49,554 nucleotides of DNA from an uncultured Bacilli bacterium. GTDB lineage: Bacteria > Bacillota_I > Bacilli_A > RF39 > UBA660. Shown in pieces: positions 24,227-33,108 of the stretch. The position numbers and the translations under genes are program-made. The DNA lies in the NCBI GenBank assembly GCA_944351765.1, contig CALVPR010000004.1:1-49554 (forward strand). Direction: 5' to 3'. The stretch's first letter is position 1; each line of letters begins with the position of its first letter. The notes under the pieces were generated by a model, which saw only the letters and a program-made list of their open reading frames with translations, was not told the origin of the DNA and ran no database searches.

Positions 24227-25900
24227 CTATTTATATTCAATCATTTCTTCTCCAACTAAATCTATTAATTGATCAACTGCAGTCTTTTCAATCTTTAAAA
24301 GATTTAATGTTGATTCTTTTTCTTCACTAACGTAATTATATTTATATCCTTTTTTTACATTTGATATATATCTATTTCTTTCCTCTTCCCACTCTTTAGT
24401 AGATATTGCTATTATGGAATAATTTTTTTCATATATTATATTTAATAATTGTTCAATAATAGTTAAATTATTATTTATCCTAATTGCAGAAGCATCATAT
24501 TTAGACACTAATATCATATTTTGTTCTCCAACTACCATTGGAACAGTATCAGCTAACAAACCAGCGGCCAATTTAAAATCATCATCCAAAACATAGTCAA
24601 AAATAGTACTCCACTTTATTTTAACATCATTTAAAAAAGTTTTAGATGCTGTCGAAAAAGAATTATTTATTCTAATTTGTTTAAATTTTTTATAATCTAT
24701 ATTATTTTCTGATTTAGTAATTATTTCCCGGGAAATATTTTTTTCTTCTTTTCTTTCTAATTTTTCATCCATACTATTACTTGGTTCAATAGCCGCATGA
24801 AAAGTATTTTCTTTATCATTCTCTTTATTTTCTAAAAATTCAATTGTTTTCAAAAGATTAACCAATAATAATATAGAAGGATAACTAGCAACTTTAATTG
24901 TATTTAATAATTCATTTAAGTTATTTATCATAAAATATATCAAAATATCATCAAAACATTTTGAAATTTCTTCTAATATTTCGTTTTTTTCTTGTATTTT
25001 TGTTTTTTGTTTACTATTTTTATAAATTAATACATCTTTTAAGAAAATTAACATTTCTTCAATAAATTTTGAAATATTTTTCCCTGATCTATCAAACTCA
25101 TTTACCAAATCAATTATATTTTTTCTATCACCATTTTTTATATCAATAAGCAATTGGTAAAGATTTTTATAAGAAACAGAACCATTAACTTTATATACAT
25201 CATCTAATGTAATTAGATCATTTTTATATGCAGTTAATTGATCTAATAAATTAATAGCATCCCTTAAACCTCCATCAGATAACCTAGCTATTTCGTACAA
25301 AGCATCATCTTTTATTAAAATTTCTTCTTTCAAACAAATTTGCTTCAAACGTTTCACTATTTCTTCATCATCTATTTTATTAAATTGAAATTTTTGACAT
25401 CTCGATGAAACTGTTAAAGGAACTTTATAAGGCTCTGTAGTAGCTAAAATAAAAATGACATGTTTAGGAGGTTCTTCTAAAGTTTTCAATAAAGCATTAA
25501 ATGCTTGTGTTGTAAGCATATGTACTTCATCTATTATATATACCTTATATTTACTATTAGTAGGAACTAAATTTACTTTATCCCTTAATTCCCTAATTTC
25601 TTCTACACCATTATTTGACGCAGCATCTATTTCCACTATATCGTTACTTACGGAAAAATTAATACAATTTTCACATATCCCACAAGGCATACCATTTTTT
25701 ATATTTTTGCAATTCACCATTTTTGCTATTATTTTTGCTGTAGTAGTCTTTCCTGTTCCCCTAGGTCCAGAAAACAAATAGGCATGAGATATTCTTCCAT
25801 TAACAATAGCAGAATTTATAACTTTGACAACTTTATCTTGACCAACTAATTCATCAAAATTGCTTGGTCTATATTTACGATACAAAGCTAAATAACTCAT
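24227..25900 (-). CDS. dnaX: DNA polymerase III subunits gamma/tau
   Basis: 557 residues, the ATPase core of the clamp loader. Walker A GPRGTGKTT lies near 45-53, a zinc module CGICENC follows, Walker B IIDEVHML, and sensor 1 ATTEP. After about residue 365 the sequence becomes variable and lysine-rich. This linker contains an exact Noc-type palindrome (24723-24736), encoding part of N-I-S-R-E-I. GAGGTGAGAA precedes the ATG. First gene of the dnaX-to-pth operon. I did not establish whether a frameshift produces a short gamma form. Confidence 0.96.
   Translation of the reverse strand: MSYLALYRKYRPSNFDELVGQDKVVKVINSAIVNGRISHAYLFSGPRGTGKTTTAKIIAKMVNCKNIKNGMPCGICENCINFSVSNDIVEIDAASNNGVEEIRELRDKVNLVPTNSKYKVYIIDEVHMLTTQAFNALLKTLEEPPKHVIFILATTEPYKVPLTVSSRCQKFQFNKIDDEEIVKRLKQICLKEEILIKDDALYEIARLSDGGLRDAINLLDQLTAYKNDLITLDDVYKVNGSVSYKNLYQLLIDIKNGDRKNIIDLVNEFDRSGKNISKFIEEMLIFLKDVLIYKNSKQKTKIQEKNEILEEISKCFDDILIYFMINNLNELLNTIKVASYPSILLLVNLLKTIEFLENKENDKENTFHAAIEPSNSMDEKLERKEEKNISREIITKSENNIDYKKFKQIRINNSFSTASKTFLNDVKIKWSTIFDYVLDDDFKLAAGLLADTVPMVVGEQNMILVSKYDASAIRINNNLTIIEQLLNIIYEKNYSIIAISTKEWEEERNRYISNVKKGYKYNYVSEEKESTLNLLKIEKTAVDQLIDLVGEEMIEYK
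24723..24736. promoter_or_regulatory. Noc-binding-type palindrome inside dnaX
   Basis: ATTTCCCGGGAAAT, identical to the Noc-binding consensus known from B. subtilis. It lies in the variable linker of dnaX, where coding constraint is low. Confidence 0.65.
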
Positions 25901-25960
25901 TTCTCACCTCTTTCTTAACACATATTAATTATAACATAAAAAAAAGCTTTTATTGAAGTT

Positions 25961-26377
25961 CTACCTTTTTTTTGCAAAAAAACTTTTTAGTAACATTAAA
26001 CTTTCTATATCTCCTTCCAAAAATTCAACATCAACTCCATTATTACGGAGCCATTTTACCGAACATTCGTTCTCTCTTTTTAATAAACAATATACTTTTT
26101 TTATTCTACTTTCAACAATAGCTCCAGCGCACATCATACATGGTTCCAATGTGACAAAAATTATACAATTATCTAATCTCCATGTTTTAAATTTTTTATT
26201 TACTTTTTCAATTGCAATTATTTCAGCATGTCTTGTAACTTTTTTTGATTTATTTTTCATATTATATGCTTTTGCAATTATTTTCCCATTTAAAACAATT
26301 AATGCTCCAACCGGAACTTCTTTCTTTTTTTTTGCCTTATTAGCCATTTTTATTACTTCATTTATATATTTTTCCAT
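25961..26377 (-). CDS. tadA: tRNA-specific adenosine deaminase TadA
   Basis: 138 residues. It converts the wobble adenosine of tRNA-Arg(ACG) to inosine. The zinc deaminase motifs are HAE (residues 51-53) and PCMMC (80-84), with VPVGALIV upstream. Position before dnaX matches B. subtilis. It starts 14 bp after the SRP RNA terminator and has no clear promoter of its own, so it may depend on readthrough from that RNA gene. Confidence 0.95.
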   Translation of the reverse strand: MEKYINEVIKMANKAKKKKEVPVGALIVLNGKIIAKAYNMKNKSKKVTRHAEIIAIEKVNKKFKTWRLDNCIIFVTLEPCMMCAGAIVESRIKKVYCLLKRENECSVKWLRNNGVDVEFLEGDIESLMLLKSFFAKKR

Positions 26378-26390
26378 TTTCTTCTATCCT

Positions 26391-26472
26391 TCAAAAAAAG
26401 ACGCACACAATAACAAAATGTTAGAGCTGCTGTTTTCCAACCCTGACTCGTTTCCACCATTATTGTTGCGTC
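26391..26472 (-). ncRNA. ffs: Signal recognition particle RNA, short (4.5S) type
   Basis: A minus-strand RNA of about 73 nt (26472 to 26400) that folds into one long hairpin: the ends GACGCA/TGCGTC pair, followed by ACAATAA/TTATTGT. The apical part contains GTCAGGG, a GGAA tetraloop and CAGCAGC, the conserved Ffh-binding helix 8 with its symmetric loop. A T-run follows at 26391-26399. There is no room for an Alu domain. It occupies the tadA neighbourhood, where B. subtilis also has its SRP RNA (scr), though there the gene lies between tadA and dnaX and the RNA is the long form. Confidence 0.92.
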
Positions 26473-26478
26473 ATAGTA

Positions 26479-26507
26479 ATTATAACATTCATTAAAAAAA
26501 ATGTAAA
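26479..26507 (-). promoter_or_regulatory. Promoter of the SRP RNA gene
   Basis: TTTACA (26502-26507) and TATAAT (26479-26484), 17 bp apart on the minus strand. The first stem base (26472) is 7 nt downstream of the -10 box, the expected start site. Confidence 0.75.
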
Positions 26508-26587
26508 CGTATTATAAAAAACACAAGTTACTTTTTTTATTAATAGTAAATATGTATCTTATTGTACTTTCTTGCCACACATCGGCA

Positions 26588-26603
26588 TGTTTCACGTGGA
26601 ACA
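26588..26603. promoter_or_regulatory. parS site 1
   Basis: TGTTTCACGTGGAACA, the consensus ParB-binding palindrome of Bacillota (one central-arm asymmetry, as in many natural sites). Confidence 0.9.
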
Positions 26604-26750
26604 CAAATACTTTTCGTTATTAATAATCAATATACATTTTATTATACCCCTTTGATGCTTCTCTTCAACTTTTTTCACTTAAAAACGCAAACGCTTTTTT
26701 ATTAACAATAAACATGTATTTTGTTATGTTTTTTTTGCAACATATTAGCA

Positions 26751-26766
26751 TGTTTCACGTGGAACA
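26751..26766. promoter_or_regulatory. parS site 2
   Basis: Identical 16-bp sequence to site 1, in the second repeat unit. Confidence 0.9.
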
Positions 26767-26913
26767 CAAGTTAATTTTCGTTATTAATAATCAATATATG
26801 TTTCATTATGCCTTTTACTGCTTATCTTCAACTTTTTTTACTTAAAAACACAAACGCTTTTTTATTAACAATAAATATGTATTTTATTATACTTTTTTCA
26901 CCACATATTGGCA

Positions 26914-26929
26914 TGTTTCACGTGGAACA
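26914..26929. promoter_or_regulatory. parS site 3
   Basis: Identical 16-bp sequence to site 1, in the third repeat unit. Confidence 0.9.
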
Positions 26930-27069
26930 CGAGTTAATTTTCGTTATTGATAATTAATATGTGTTCCATTATACCTTTTACTACTTCTTTTTAACTTAAA
27001 AACACAAGTGCATTTTTTTATCAACAACAAATATGTATCTTATTATACTTTTTTTACCACATATTGGAA

Positions 27070-27085
27070 TGTTTCACGTGGAACG
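27070..27085. promoter_or_regulatory. parS site 4
   Basis: Same sequence with a single change at the last base (A to G), in the fourth, shortened repeat unit. Confidence 0.85.
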
Positions 27086-27170
27086 CAAAAGATGTCGTAA
27101 ATAAAATATAAATATTTAAAATTTGTATTTTGTATAGTATTTAGTATAATTTAAATTTATTTAAATGTTT

Positions 27171-27206
27171 ATATAAAAAATATTTCCCGGGAAATATTTT
27201 TTATAT
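27171..27206. promoter_or_regulatory. 36-bp perfect palindrome with a Noc-type core
   Basis: The core ATTTCCCGGGAAAT (27182-27195) is extended by AT arms into a perfect 36-bp inverted repeat. It lies between the parS array and gyrA in gene-free DNA. It could also fold as a strong hairpin in RNA, but the core matches the Noc-binding consensus exactly. Confidence 0.7.
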
Positions 27207-27317
27207 TTTTTTATTTAAAATTTGCGTTATTTATTTTGTATATCTAAATAAATTATATTTTATAATTAATTTTAAATATATTTTATTTTGATATTTTTTA
27301 ATCAAACATTTGTACGT

Positions 27318-27349
27318 ATGTAAAATATTTCCCGGGAAATATTTTACAT
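27318..27349. promoter_or_regulatory. 32-bp perfect palindrome with a Noc-type core
   Basis: The core ATTTCCCGGGAAAT (27327-27340) is extended by different AT arms to 32 bp. It is the second copy in the gyrA-proximal half of the intergenic segment. The rest of 27096-27483 is plain AT-rich DNA in which I see nothing else. Confidence 0.7.
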
Positions 27350-27475
27350 TAACTTAATTTAAAAAGAAAAAATATATAATAATTTTTAACTTCCTATATA
27401 GTAGTCATAATTGTTTTATACAAAATATTACTATATATTTATAAAATTTAATTTTTTTAAATATTTTTATTTAAA

Positions 27476-27504
27476 TATAAAAAAAGAAAACTATTAATTT
27501 TCTT
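27476..27504 (-). terminator. Terminator of gyrB-gyrA
   Basis: Stem AAGAAAA (27484-27490) / TTTTCTT (27498-27504) at the gyrA stop, followed by a seven-T run on the minus strand. Confidence 0.6.
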
Positions 27505-29923
27505 CGTTTTCCTTTTTAATAATCGCAACTGAACTAACAGATTGTTCTTCTTTTAAATTAATCAATCTTACTCCTTGAGTAACACGACTCATTTTAGAAA
27601 TGTTATCTACAGATAATCTTATTATCATTCCAGTATTTGTACTAATTATAACATCAACATTATCATTAACAGTTTTAAATGAGATTATAGAACCATTTTT
27701 ATCTGTTATATGTAGAGTTTTTACACCTTTACCACCACGATTAGTTAATCTATATTCTTGAAGAGGAGTCTTTTTTCCATATCCCTTTTCTGTAACTATT
27801 AATACATCTTGATTGTCATTAGCTATTTCCATTCCTACTAAATATCCATCATCTAAATTAATTCCTCTTACTCCTGAAGCTGATCTTCCCATTATTCTAA
27901 TGGAATTTTCATTAAATCTTACCATTCTACCATTTGAAGAAGCCATTAAAATTTCATTTTCCCCTGTTGTTTTTTTAACCGAAATTAACTCATCATCATC
28001 TCTTAAAGTTATAAATTTTTTACCATTCGTACGAATGCTATCAAATTCTTTTATATCGGTGCGCTTAATGAACCCAAATTTAGTAGCAAATACTAAATAT
28101 TTGTTTTCGTCTTCTTTTTCAACTTTCAATAGCGATGTTATTTTTTCTCCTTTTTCTAATGACAATAAATTAATTATAGGAATTCCTTTTGATTGTCTAC
28201 TATATTCAGGTATTTCATATCCTTTAGTTCTATATACTTTTCCATTATTTGTAAAGAATAAAATATAGTCGTGCGTTGTTAAGTTAATTATGCTCTCTAC
28301 AAAATCTTCTTCATTCATAGTCATTCCTTTTATACCTACTCCGCCTCTATTTTGAGTTTTATAAGTACTAGATAACATTCTCTTTATATATCCTTTATTA
28401 GTTAAGGTTATTACAATATTTTCTTCTGGGATTAAAGCTTCATCTTCAATATAATCTATAGCAGTCATATCAATATGTGTTCTTCTTTCATCCTCATATT
28501 TTGCTTTTATTTCCAATAATTCATCTTTAATTACTTGTAAAATTCTCTCCTCACTAGAAAGTATTTCTTCTAGTTCTTTAATTAAAGCTTCTAATTCAGC
28601 AATTTCATTTTCTATTTTTTCTTTTTCTAATCCGGTTAATCTTCTTAACTTCATTTCTAAAATTGCTTGTGTTTGAGCTTCAGAAAGACCAAATCTTGCA
28701 ATTAATTCTTTACTTGCTTCTTCGTCAGTTTTTGCGGATTTTATAATCTGAATTACTTCATCTATATGATCTAATGCAATTTTTAATCCCTCTAAAATAT
28801 GTAATCTTGCTTTATATTTATTTAAATCAAATTGACATCTTCTATATATTACTTGCTTTTGATGATCCAAGTATTTTTCTAAAATAGTTTTTAAATCTAA
28901 TGTTCTAGGACTACCATCGACTAGCATTAAAAAATTTATTCCATACGAAATTTGTAGTTGAGTATGTTTATATAAATTATTTAATACAACATTGGCATTA
29001 GCTTCTTTCTTTACATCAATTACAATTTTGATTCCTTCTAATGCTGATTCATCGTTTAAATTAGATATACCATCTAAAACTTTATCTCTAACTAATTCAG
29101 CAATTCTAGTAATCAAAGCTTTTTTATTTACTTGATAAGGAAGTTCCGTAATTATTATTCTATTTCTTCCATTATGTTCTTCGATATCAACTTTGGCGCG
29201 TACTGTAATAGTACCTCTACCTGTTTCATAAGCTCTTTTTATACCACTATTTCCTAAAATAATTCCTCCAGTTGGAAAATCTGGTCCTTTAATTTTTTCC
29301 ATTAAATCTAGTACTGTAATATCAGGATTATCTATATACGCAATACAACCATCTATTACCTCTCCTAAATTATGAGGGGGAATATTTGTAGCCATACCTA
29401 CAGCAATTCCCATATTACCATTAACTAAAATATTAGGAAATCTACTAGGTAAAACTACAGGTTCTTTTCTTTGACCATCATAGTTTTCCATAAAATCAAC
29501 AGTTTCTTTATTTAAATCTCTCAACATTTCCATTGATATTTTTGCAAGTTTAGCCTCAGTATAACGAGATGCTGCAGCGGAATCACCATCTATACTACCA
29601 AAATTACCATGTCCATCAACTAAAGCATGTCTATAGGTAAAATCTTGAGCCATTCTTACCATAGTATCGTAAATAGCAGCATCACCATGTGGGTGATAAT
29701 GTCCCATTACTGCTCCTACAGCGTTAGCACTTTTTTGATGCTTTTTATCAGGTGTCATTCCTTCCTCATATAAAGTATACAAAATACGTCTATGAACAGG
29801 TTTTAAACCATCTCTTACATCTGGAATTGCTCTAGCTACAATAACGCTCATAGAATAGTCTAAAAATGATGTTTTCATTTCATCTATAATGTTAATACTT
29901 ACTTTTTTGTCATTATCGTTCAT
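27494..29923 (-). CDS. gyrA: DNA gyrase subunit A
   Basis: 809 residues. This is the breakage-reunion subunit that, with GyrB, introduces negative supercoils. The catalytic tyrosine is Y121 in AASRYTEAKL; the C-terminal half holds the beta-pinwheel, with a GyrA-box-like TQNRGGVGIKG near residue 530. In the quinolone pocket HPHGDAAIYD, the residue equivalent to E. coli Ser83 is Ala82, while Asp86 is kept. It lies 11 bp behind gyrB in one operon, next to the parS array. Confidence 0.97.
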   Translation of the reverse strand: MNDNDKKVSINIIDEMKTSFLDYSMSVIVARAIPDVRDGLKPVHRRILYTLYEEGMTPDKKHQKSANAVGAVMGHYHPHGDAAIYDTMVRMAQDFTYRHALVDGHGNFGSIDGDSAAASRYTEAKLAKISMEMLRDLNKETVDFMENYDGQRKEPVVLPSRFPNILVNGNMGIAVGMATNIPPHNLGEVIDGCIAYIDNPDITVLDLMEKIKGPDFPTGGIILGNSGIKRAYETGRGTITVRAKVDIEEHNGRNRIIITELPYQVNKKALITRIAELVRDKVLDGISNLNDESALEGIKIVIDVKKEANANVVLNNLYKHTQLQISYGINFLMLVDGSPRTLDLKTILEKYLDHQKQVIYRRCQFDLNKYKARLHILEGLKIALDHIDEVIQIIKSAKTDEEASKELIARFGLSEAQTQAILEMKLRRLTGLEKEKIENEIAELEALIKELEEILSSEERILQVIKDELLEIKAKYEDERRTHIDMTAIDYIEDEALIPEENIVITLTNKGYIKRMLSSTYKTQNRGGVGIKGMTMNEEDFVESIINLTTHDYILFFTNNGKVYRTKGYEIPEYSRQSKGIPIINLLSLEKGEKITSLLKVEKEDENKYLVFATKFGFIKRTDIKEFDSIRTNGKKFITLRDDDELISVKKTTGENEILMASSNGRMVRFNENSIRIMGRSASGVRGINLDDGYLVGMEIANDNQDVLIVTEKGYGKKTPLQEYRLTNRGGKGVKTLHITDKNGSIISFKTVNDNVDVIISTNTGMIIRLSVDNISKMSRVTQGVRLINLKEEQSVSSVAIIKKENEEN

Positions 29924-29934
29924 AATTCACACTC

Positions 29935-31854
29935 CTATATATCAAGATTAACAACGTTTAATGCATTTTCTTCTATAAATTTCCTTCTTGGCTCAACTTC
30001 TTCACCCATTAGCACTTGAAAAATTTCATCAACTTGAATCGCATCAGCCAAATCAATTTGCTTAAGTACCCTGCTTTCAATTCCCATTGTAGTAGATCTT
30101 AATTCATGAGGATCCATTTCTCCTAGACCTTTCATTCTACCTATCTCTGGCTTAACATTTTCTGGTAAAGATGACAAATATTCATCTCTTTCTTTTTCAT
30201 CCAACACATATTTAATAGTTTTACCATGTTTAATTGAATATAAAGGTGGTTGAGCTGCATATATATGCCCCCCTTCAATAAGTGGCTTAAAATACCTATA
30301 AAATAGTGTTAAAAGTAAAGTTCTAATATGAGCACCATCTACATCGGCATCAGTCATTATAATTATCTTATTATATCTTAATTTTGAAATATCAAATTCT
30401 TCACCGATACCTGTTCCAATAGCAGTAATCATTGTTCTAATTTCTTCATTACTTAATATTCTATCTAATCTTGCTTTTTCTACATTTAAAATTTTCCCTC
30501 TTATTGGTAATATTGCTTGAGTTATAGGGTCTCTACCCATTTTAGCAGAACCTGCAGCAGAATCACCCTCAACTATAAACATTTCAGAAATAGATGCATC
30601 TTTTGAGGAACAATCTGTTAATTTTCCCCATTGATTAGTAATTTCTAGTCCTCCTTTTCTTCTAGTTAATTCCCTAGCTTTTTTAGCAGCTACCCTTGCC
30701 CTTGCTGCTGTCATAGATTTTTCAACTATTACTTTTGCCTGTTCTGGATTTTCCATTAAAAATCTTTCAAATCCTTCTGCAAAAATATTTGCAGCAATTT
30801 TTCTAACTTCACTATTTCCTAACTTTGTTTTAGTTTGTCCTTCAAATTGTGGTTCAGGAACTTTTGCTGATACAATCATTGTAATTCCTTCTCTTACATC
30901 ATCACCTGTAAGACTATCTTCATTATCTTTAAGAAATTTATTATTTTTTGCATAGTTATTTATTATTCTAGTTAAACTATTTTTTACTCCATCTTCATGA
31001 GTGCCACCTTCTGGTGTTGTAATATTATTTACAAAAGAATATATTGCACTATTATATCCATCATTATATTGAAGAGCTACTTCTAAAGTAACATTATCTT
31101 CTGCTCCTTCAACATATATAATATCATTATGAATTGGTGTCTTATTTTTATTTAAAAGTTCAACATACTCTTTTATACCACCTTCATAAACGAAAATATC
31201 TTTTTTATCTTCTCTATCATCTACTAAAATTATTCTTAATCCCTTATTAAGAAAAGCTAATTCTCTTGCTCTTATTTTTAAAGTTTCATAATCAAATCTT
31301 GTAGTTTCTTTAAATATATCTTCGTCTGGCATAAATGTAACTGTTGTACCAGTTCGATCTTCACTACAGTCTCCAATTACTGTAAGAGGTTGAACGATAT
31401 GACCACCATTAGCAAATTTTGCTTGATAAATTTTTGAATTTTTATAAACAGTTACATCAACCCATTTACTAAGAGCATTTACTACTGAAGCTCCTACTCC
31501 ATGTAATCCTCCAGAAACTTTATATCCACCTCCACCAAACTTACCACCAGCATGAAGTACTGTATATACCGTTTCTACAGTAGATATTCCTGTTTTTGGA
31601 TGCTTATCTACAGGTATTCCTCTTCCATCATCTTTTACTGTAACAGAACCATCTTTATTTACTATAATCTCAATGTCATCACAATAACCTGCTAATGCTT
31701 CATCTATTGCGTTATCAACTATTTCCCATACTAAATGATGAAGTCCTCTCTCACTAGTTGATCCAATGTACATTCCTGGTCTTTTTCTTACTGCTTCTAA
31801 TCCTTCTAATACTTGAATATCGGAAGCATCATAATGCTCTATTTTATTTTCCAT
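29935..31854 (-). CDS. gyrB: DNA gyrase subunit B
   Basis: 639 residues, the ATPase and Toprim subunit. Motifs: [32 protein letters not shown] and [12 protein letters not shown] in the GHKL ATP site; [14 protein letters not shown] (Toprim) near 420-433; and the terminal GLGEMDP region. It could in principle be a topoisomerase IV B subunit, but the oriC location next to recF and gyrA makes gyrase very likely. A purine-rich AGGAAGGAAG precedes the start. Confidence 0.97.
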   Translation of the reverse strand: MENKIEHYDASDIQVLEGLEAVRKRPGMYIGSTSERGLHHLVWEIVDNAIDEALAGYCDDIEIIVNKDGSVTVKDDGRGIPVDKHPKTGISTVETVYTVLHAGGKFGGGGYKVSGGLHGVGASVVNALSKWVDVTVYKNSKIYQAKFANGGHIVQPLTVIGDCSEDRTGTTVTFMPDEDIFKETTRFDYETLKIRARELAFLNKGLRIILVDDREDKKDIFVYEGGIKEYVELLNKNKTPIHNDIIYVEGAEDNVTLEVALQYNDGYNSAIYSFVNNITTPEGGTHEDGVKNSLTRIINNYAKNNKFLKDNEDSLTGDDVREGITMIVSAKVPEPQFEGQTKTKLGNSEVRKIAANIFAEGFERFLMENPEQAKVIVEKSMTAARARVAAKKARELTRRKGGLEITNQWGKLTDCSSKDASISEMFIVEGDSAAGSAKMGRDPITQAILPIRGKILNVEKARLDRILSNEEIRTMITAIGTGIGEEFDISKLRYNKIIIMTDADVDGAHIRTLLLTLFYRYFKPLIEGGHIYAAQPPLYSIKHGKTIKYVLDEKERDEYLSSLPENVKPEIGRMKGLGEMDPHELRSTTMGIESRVLKQIDLADAIQVDEIFQVLMGEEVEPRRKFIEENALNVVNLDI

Positions 31855-31874
31855 TCTATCTTCTTCCTTCCTAA

Positions 31875-31898
31875 AAATTATTTCCCGGGAAATAATTT
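31875..31898. promoter_or_regulatory. 24-bp palindrome with a Noc-type core at the recF stop codon
   Basis: The core ATTTCCCGGGAAAT (31880-31893) extends to a perfect 24-bp inverted repeat. It encodes the last recF codons (K-L-F-P-G-K-stop) in the frame, so one sequence serves as coding end and as protein-binding palindrome. Confidence 0.65.
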
Positions 31899-32975
31899 CC
31901 CATTTTTAATTTCAAATATATTTGCTTTTTTAACTAAATTTTCATCAATCATATTAATATCAGTAGTAGTAATTATAGTTTGAATATTATTGTTAATATA
32001 TTTTATTAAATTATTTTTTTTATCTAAATCTAATTCACTAAATATATCATCTAACAACAATATTGGATCATCATCTCCACTTTGTTTAAATAATTCTATT
32101 TCTGATAACTTTAAAGCTAAAATTACACTTCTTAATTGTCCCTGTGAACCATATAAAGCAATATTTTTATCATTTAAGACAAAAATAAAATCATCACGGT
32201 GAGGACCAATTAATGATATTTTATATAACATTTCTTTTTCTAAATATTTATCTATTTTTTCACGAAATTTATCAACCATTTCTGTTTTGTCTTCAAAATA
32301 ATCAATATTAGATATATATTTTATTTTAAGACCTTGCATCCCCATTATTTCATAATAAATTTTATCTATAAACATATTAATATTATCTAAAAATTTTCTT
32401 CTTAATAAATAAATTTCTACTGATAACTTTGCAACCTCATCATTTAATATATTTAAATAATCTTTGTTTTTGTTATCTAATTTTAAATATTCATTTTTTT
32501 GGCGAACAATATTATTATAATCCATTAATAATTTTACGTACTTCATAGATATTTGACTAATTTCCATATTTAAAAATTTTCTTCTTATACTTGGGCCTTC
32601 CTTAATCATTCTAATATTTTCAGGACTAAATATAATAACTTTTAAATTTGAAACATAATCACTTAACTTTTTTATTTCTTTTCCATTAATTATAACTTGT
32701 TTTCCATTATCCTTAATAAGAAGTTTAAATTTTTTAGGACCACTATTTAAAATAGCATCCGCTTCTAATATTGCATAATTGTTACCTAACTTTATTAAAT
32801 TTTTATCATTTACCCCTAAATATGATTTTGTTAGAGATAATACATAAATGGACTCTAATAAATTAGTTTTTCCTTGAGCGTTTTTACCTATTATAACATT
32901 TAATTTTTCATTCAAATTAATTTCTAAACTATCATAATTACGATAATTTTTTAATTTAATTTTTTCAATAATCAT
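31878..32975 (-). CDS. recF: DNA replication and repair protein RecF
   Basis: 365 residues, an ABC/SMC-like ATPase that helps RecOR load RecA at gaps. Walker [10 protein letters not shown] is near 30-38, the ABC signature [10 protein letters not shown] near 280 and Walker [13 protein letters not shown] near 305. It starts at the ATG at 32975, directly preceded by an in-frame TAA and with only a weak ribosome site. A short upstream reading frame with a strong site overlaps its start. Confidence 0.95.
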   Translation of the reverse strand: MIIEKIKLKNYRNYDSLEINLNEKLNVIIGKNAQGKTNLLESIYVLSLTKSYLGVNDKNLIKLGNNYAILEADAILNSGPKKFKLLIKDNGKQVIINGKEIKKLSDYVSNLKVIIFSPENIRMIKEGPSIRRKFLNMEISQISMKYVKLLMDYNNIVRQKNEYLKLDNKNKDYLNILNDEVAKLSVEIYLLRRKFLDNINMFIDKIYYEIMGMQGLKIKYISNIDYFEDKTEMVDKFREKIDKYLEKEMLYKISLIGPHRDDFIFVLNDKNIALYGSQGQLRSVILALKLSEIELFKQSGDDDPILLLDDIFSELDLDKKNNLIKYINNNIQTIITTTDINMIDENLVKKANIFEIKNGKLFPGK

Positions 32976-32997
32976 TTAAACTCATTTTTTTGCTCAA
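32965..32997 (-). CDS. Possible 10-codon leader peptide overlapping recF
   Basis: TTG at 32997 follows AAGGTGATAAA and opens [10 protein letters not shown], ending at a TGA that lies 9 bases inside recF. It would bring ribosomes to the weak recF start, in place of the coupling provided by yaaA in B. subtilis. Short frames like this arise easily by chance. Confidence 0.25.
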   Translation of the reverse strand: MSKKMSLNDY

Positions 32998-33069
32998 TTT
33001 ATCACCTTATTTCCAAAGTAGGTATCCCTATACATATAAATTATAACATAAAATAAAATTTTTATAAAG

Positions 33070-33108
33070 AAAAAAGTGCAAAAAATCCTTTAATTTTGCA
33101 CTTTTTTT
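33070..33108 (-). terminator. Terminator of the comK-like gene
   Basis: A long stem pairing AAAAGTGCAAAA with TTTTGCACTTTT encloses the stop codon in its loop and is followed by a T-rich tract. Confidence 0.75.

Larger units (their letters stand above)
26515..27095. repeat. Four diverged tandem repeats, each with one parS site (centromere-like array)
   Basis: No gene is visible here. About 163-bp units recur four times. Each carries, in order, a block like ACACAAACGCTTTTTTATTA, a block like ATGTATTTTATTATAC, an ACATATTGGCATG lead-in, a parS site, and (units 1-3) TTTTCGTTATTAATAAT. The parS copies begin at 26588, 26751, 26914 and 27070, giving spacings of 163, 163 and 156. The units have drifted between sites while the 16-bp parS cores stay nearly identical. 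Presumably this is the main ParB loading zone of the chromosome. Confidence 0.85.

Noticed and set aside
25901-25960. SRP RNA in the tadA-dnaX gap, as in B. subtilis
   Set aside because: The gap is only 60 bp and holds no helix 8 motif; the RNA is on the other side of tadA.
25953-26495. 180-codon plus-strand reading frame over tadA and the SRP RNA
   Set aside because: It is antisense to a clear deaminase gene and a structured RNA, with no ribosome site.
26515-27095. CRISPR-like array between tadA and gyrA
   Set aside because: Units are about 163 bp, diverged along their whole length and centred on parS palindromes; no 20-40 bp repeat with unique spacers and no cas genes.
27171-27206. Noc-type palindromes as ordinary terminators
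   Set aside because: The long ones lie downstream of gyrA's own terminator with no gene between, and exact conservation of the 14-bp core at four places, two of them inside coding DNA, fits a protein site better.
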